Shown here one piece after another: positions 60,064-64,000 of a stretch of 64,000 nucleotides of DNA; within the stretch, counting starts at the first letter, position 1; every line of letters begins with the position of its first letter. The position numbers and the translations under genes are program-made. Where the stretch lies: contig NC_088295.1 in assembly GCF_032854445.1 (NCBI RefSeq), positions 4,714,501 to 4,778,500 on the forward strand. The letters are read 5' to 3'. This DNA comes from Liolophura sinensis (taxonomy: Eukaryota; Mollusca; Polyplacophora; Chitonida; Chitonidae). Below the pieces are notes generated by a model. That model was not told where the DNA came from, searched no databases, and saw only the letters and a program-made list of their open reading frames with translations.

Positions 60064-61450
60064 ACTTCCTCCATTATCTCCAGTCCTGGATTATCATGCA
60101 TACAACTGGATACCAGCCCGTCCCTCTTAACGACAGCGCTGTACCCATACTAATATCACTCCATTATCTTCAGTCCTGGATGATCATGCATACAACTGGA
60201 TACCAGCCCGTCCCTCTTAACGACAGCGCTGTACCCATACTAATATCACTCCATTATCTTCAGTCCTGGATGATCATGCATACAACTGGATACCAGCCCG
60301 TCCCTCTTAACGACAGCGCTGTACCCATACTAATATCACTCCATTATCTTCAGTCCTGGATGATCATGCATACAACTGGATACCAGCCCGTCCCTCTTAA
60401 CGACAGCGCTGTACCCATACTAATATCACTCCATTATCTTCAGTCCTGGATGATCATGCATACAACTGGATACCAGCCCGTCCCTCTTAACGACAGCGCT
60501 GTACCCATACTAATATCACTCCATTATCTTCAGTCCTGGATGATCATGCATACAAATGGATACCAGCCCGTCCCTCTTAACGACAGCGCTGTACTCATAC
60601 TAATATCACTCCATTATCTTCAGTCCTGGATTATCATGCATACAAATGGATACCAGCCCGTCCCTCTTAACGACAGCGCTGTACTCATACTAATATCACT
60701 CCATTATCTTCAGTCCTGGATGATCATACATACAACTGGATACCAGCCCGTCCCTCTTAACGACAGCGCTGTACCCATATTAATATCACTCCATTATCTT
60801 CAGTCCTGGATGATCATGCATACAACTGGATACCAGCCCGTCCCTCTTAACGACAGCGCTGTACCCATACTGATATCACTCCATTATCCTCAGTCCTGGA
60901 TTATCATGCATACAACTGGATACCAGCCCGTCCCTCTTAACGACAGCGCTGTACCCATACTGATATCACTCCATTATCCTCAGTCCTGGATTATCATGCA
61001 TACAAATGGATACCAGCCCGTCCCTCTTAAGGACAGCGCTGTACTCATACTAATATCACTCCATTATCCTAAGTACTGGATTATCATGCATACAACTGGA
61101 TACCAGCCCGTCCCTCTTAACGACAGCGCTGTACTCATACTGATATCACTCCATTATCCTCAGTCCTGGATTATCATGCATACAAATGGATACCAGCCCG
61201 TCCCTCTTAACGACAGCGCTGTACCCATACTGATATCACTCCATTATCCTCAGTCCCGGATTATCATGCATACAAATGGATACCAGCCCGTCCCTCTTAA
61301 CGACAGCGCTGTACCCATACTAATATCACTCCATTATCTTCAGTCCTGTATTATCATGCATACAACTGGATACCAGCCCGTCCCTCTTAAGGACAGCGCT
61401 GTACCCATACTAATATCACTCCATTATCCTCAGTCCTGGATTATCATGTT
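60064..61450. repeat. 90-bp tandem repeat, about 15.5 copies, carrying a 554-codon open frame
   Basis: The unit starts ctccattatcttcagtcctg and includes catacaactggataccagcc, cgtccctcttaacgacagcg and ctgtacccatactaatatca. The period (30 codons) keeps one + frame open (59883-61547). Differences between units are few and mostly change the residue (Gln-preceding Leu/Pro, Met/Ile, Thr/Asn, Pro/Leu, Asn/Lys), not what purifying selection would leave. It lies inside the GPCR intron, so I call it a repeat. Confidence 0.93.
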
Positions 61451-62794
61451 GATATTATCATATCATTATCAGTTGCAAACCCGTAACTCCAATTCGAATA
61501 GAGCAGTCACGAGAGTTACAATTCGAAAAAAAAGATCAAAGGTGTGACCAAATGTATGTTCAAATGTATGAACACATGTATGATCACTTGTACTGCTTTA
61601 ATTGGTGTCGAACATCGCAGACAAAATATTTCGCATACCTGTATCTGTATACGATACAACCATTCCTGTTTAATATCTTTAATAAGACAAGCACTTTATC
61701 GCCAACACTAGGGCACCTGATGAAGGAAGTAATGTACATGTTATCGTCTTGTGCATGAACAATTAGTGACATAGTTGGAATGGAAGTGTGGCCCAGGTTG
61801 GCGGGTTCGTCTGGCAAAACGCCTCCACGATATCGGTATGTTATGACGATTATCATGACACGTGTCTATTCCTTAATCATACACATTTCTAGAATCGTTT
61901 TATCTACAAATATCTCATGGGTTGTAAACGGTTCAAGGGTTTATTATGACAGCAAACAGGATTATAGGCAGAGAAAACCAGCCATAAATCATTAAAACTC
62001 CCCTCCCCCGCCCTTGTCACCAGATACCAGATAAATCCCCTGATTTAAGGATGCATCCAAACTCACGAAGTCTGGACTCGTGAGGGATTTGTAAAATCTG
62101 AACTGTAACACTGAGAAATACTGAAATGATGACGATATCCAATTGTTTCGCAAAACTCTCATCAAATCACACTGACTGACATACTCTGTATTCACAGAAG
62201 AAATATTTTTGCAGCTACACAGCTACTGCAACCTGCAGCAAAAAATACAAAACCCTACCAAGAATAGCTCATTTCTGTTGCCCAAAGCCGGCTCGTGCGA
62301 TGTGCCAAAAAGTGATAACCCCACTACTTGCATTATAATAGTATCATTGTATTGAAATCAGTCTGACACTAAATGAGTTATTGGCCAAAATGATCAACTC
62401 TTACAGGTGTATTATTGGTGTCAACGTACATTAGCGTCATCGTTGATTTGTCATTCAGTGAATATCGAGTCATCGATCCCACCAACACAAACATTTTCGT
62501 GAGAATAAAACATATTATTTCCAGATCAACCTTTAATAGTTGTTCTCGGTGTTGTACGCTTGGTAAGAAGATAAAAATGAATAGGTAAAGCAATGTAGCA
62601 GAAGAATAAAGCGATGAACAGGTTTTAAGCATATAAACCCCAATAATCCGATGTGCGAGACAAGAAATTGTATTCCACCAGATAATTGATTTTTATGCTA
62701 AATGTGAAGACATTAGGCGACATGAATAGCGCATTAACTACTGATTACTACATAAACAGGCTGGCAATTTAATTCGATCTGTTTACCTACTCCC
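61451..62794 (+). other. Unannotated part of the GPCR intron
   Basis: Nothing recognised. Confidence 0.5.
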
Positions 62795-63098
62795 ACTAGA
62801 CCGCTTCGGTGGCTTAATGGTTAATGATCGCCAGAATCGAAGTCGGAAGAATACCAAAAACTTTAAAAATGGCACTTGTTGCTTCTTTGCTTGGCGCTTA
62901 GCACTGAGGTTAGAAGAAGGAAAAAGGACTGGTTGGCCCATTGTCAGTATAATGTGAATGGGTAGGGTGTCATGTCTGGTGTCTTCGGCATGATACTTCG
63001 CTCTGTCACAAGAGGACACAATATATGTACACGCACGTAATGAGCTCTCGTCGTCATATGACCGAAAAATTGTTCAGTACGACGTAAAGCCCCATCGT
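62795..63098 (+). mobile_element. tRNA-derived SINE of a third type, about 210 bp before GPCR exon 2
   Basis: The head ccgcttcggtggcttaatgg-ttaatg looks like a tRNA A box. The body has cacttgttgcttctttgctt-ggcgcttagc, ggactggttggcccattgtc-agtataatgtg and gtgtcttcggcatgatactt; the end is gtcgtcatatgaccgaaaaa-ttgttcagtacgacgtaaag. It resembles a conserved-domain SINE type I recall as common in molluscs; the exact family name needs a library search. Confidence 0.75.
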
Positions 63099-63308
63099 TT
63101 ATTTGCATGTAGCGTGTTGCACAGAGCCTGGAATTAGCCATTGATTGTGGTTTTCGCCACACTGGTTGTCCTGTCTTTTGTTTTCGGGTTAGGCTTCACT
63201 TATGGTAAGTTTGCTGTAGTAGTATCTAATTTGAAATCAGATAATACCTTTCATGTTTGTTTTAATGCATTTTTTCATGTTAACGACATGTTATTTCTAC
63301 TGTTATAG

Positions 63309-64000
63309 GTATATAGCCATCGTGTACCCCATCAAAGCCCACATACTATGCACAAAACGTCGGGTTCTCCAAAGTATCGTGTTGATATGGATTTTAGCCG
63401 GTCTCTGTGGCTTGCCAACAGCTGTATACATCCAGATCAACACTCACCAGAAGCAGAACGCCGTCGTCTTCTGTACAATCATCTTCCCTGACGACCATAT
63501 ACGTTACTTTCTCGTATTCAAATACCTGGAGCTCCTGTTTTTCTATCTTTTCCCGATGGTGATTCAGATATCGTGTTACGTGGTGATTGGGCGGCGACTT
63601 TTTGTCGGCGTTGAGAAGCTTCACGGAAACAAACTGCTAAAGCGGGACGAAGGCGAGGTAGAGGAGAAGAGTTCGCGGGCTATTCGGGCCCGGAAGGGGG
63701 TTGTCAAGATGCTCATCGCTTGCGTCCTCGTCTACTTTCTCAGCTACTCACCCCTGCAGGTCATGCTACTCTACAATACGTTTGCCCCTGCTCCATTCCA
63801 CGAGACATGGAGCTTTCTGGTATTCGTCACCACACTGGCTTACATCAACTCGGCAGCAAATCCCATCATTTATTGCGTATTCAGTGAGAACTTCCGGCGG
63901 AAGTTCAGCCGACTGATCGGCTTGCGCAGATCGGAGGAGGCCACACGACACGCCATGCTTTCCGCACAGTTCTCCACAGAATATATTTCCATGTCCAAAG
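63309..64000 (+). CDS. Rhodopsin-class GPCR, exon 2: ERY motif to cytosolic tail (runs off window)
   Basis: The acceptor is ttatag|G; the joined codon gives R127 of ERYIAIVYP (E/DRY motif). Then W154 (4.50), the loop-2 Cys C182, P209 (5.50) and Y217 (5.58), a short charged third intracellular loop, TM6 with P275 (6.50), TM7 NSAANPIIY (NPxxY) and helix 8 FRRKF. About 357 residues are encoded up to the window edge, where the frame is still open. The TM6 switch reads S-Y-S-P instead of C-W-x-P. IVYPIKA after ERY and the overall pattern suggest a peptide receptor, but I cannot name the ligand class. Confidence 0.93.

Larger units (their letters stand above)
46318..63308 (+). other. 17-kb GPCR intron within the ERY codon
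   Basis: The intron splits the Arg codon of the E/DRY motif in phase 2, a position where rhodopsin-class genes are known to carry introns recurrently. It holds four minisatellites, an inverted SINE pair, a degraded SINE and a second-family SINE, listed separately. I see no further receptor exon in it: exon 1 and exon 2 join in frame and C3.25 to R3.50 is exactly 25 residues. Confidence 0.85.

Noticed and set aside
59883-61547. 554-codon open frame on the + strand
   Set aside because: It is a 90-bp tandem repeat read in a stop-free phase, lies inside the GPCR intron, has no recognisable domain, and unit-to-unit changes are mostly non-synonymous.

Overview
The window looks like nuclear DNA from a lophotrochozoan animal, most likely a marine mollusc or possibly a brachiopod. 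The evidence is split genes with GT-AG introns, (AAAT)n-tailed tRNA-derived SINEs of a type I associate with those genomes, a degraded Penelope-type reverse transcriptase, and a very high density of minisatellites. No bacterial operons, rRNA genes, CRISPR arrays or functional tRNA genes are visible.

Two protein-coding genes can be supported, both on the + strand. The first is a complete aquaglyceroporin (MIP channel) in six exons: 16284-16403, 25555-25681, 27197-27334, 28132-28250, 29128-29345 and 29634-29934. It encodes 340 aa with consistent phases and canonical splice sites. The second is the 5' part of a rhodopsin-class, probably peptide-binding, GPCR. Its exon 1 is 45938-46317 and its exon 2 starts at 63309 and runs off the window. 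A 17-kb intron splits the Arg codon of the E/DRY motif. The two genes have no evident functional link.

Layout. 1-16283: upstream intergenic DNA (or introns of an unseen gene) with a partial tandem duplication, SINE copies and minisatellites near 3.6, 6.1, 11.8 and 13.6-15.7 kb. 16284-29934: the aquaglyceroporin gene; its introns carry arrays at 21.5-23.6, 24.5-25.2, 25.64-26.46 and 28.4-28.9 kb and several SINEs. 29935-45937: intergenic, with arrays at 30.6-31.2, 31.4-31.6, 32.3-32.9, 35.4-35.8, 39.1-39.6 and 42.9-44.8 kb and a dead reverse transcriptase at 40.9-42.1 kb. 45938-64000: the GPCR gene; its intron holds arrays at 47.9-48.75, 49.4-49.8, 52.8-56.05 and 60.06-61.45 kb, an inverted SINE pair at 51.06-51.57 kb and a different SINE just before exon 2.

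By hand estimate, about a quarter of the window is tandem repeat, in roughly 18 arrays whose units are mostly unrelated. The most unusual one, at 25643-26460, has as its first 54-bp unit the last 39 nt of aquaporin exon 2 plus the first 15 nt of intron 2. The authentic 5' splice site is therefore followed by a series of duplicated, partly intact copies of itself. Almost all long uninterrupted reading frames elsewhere in the window are by-products of stop-free tandem repeats.
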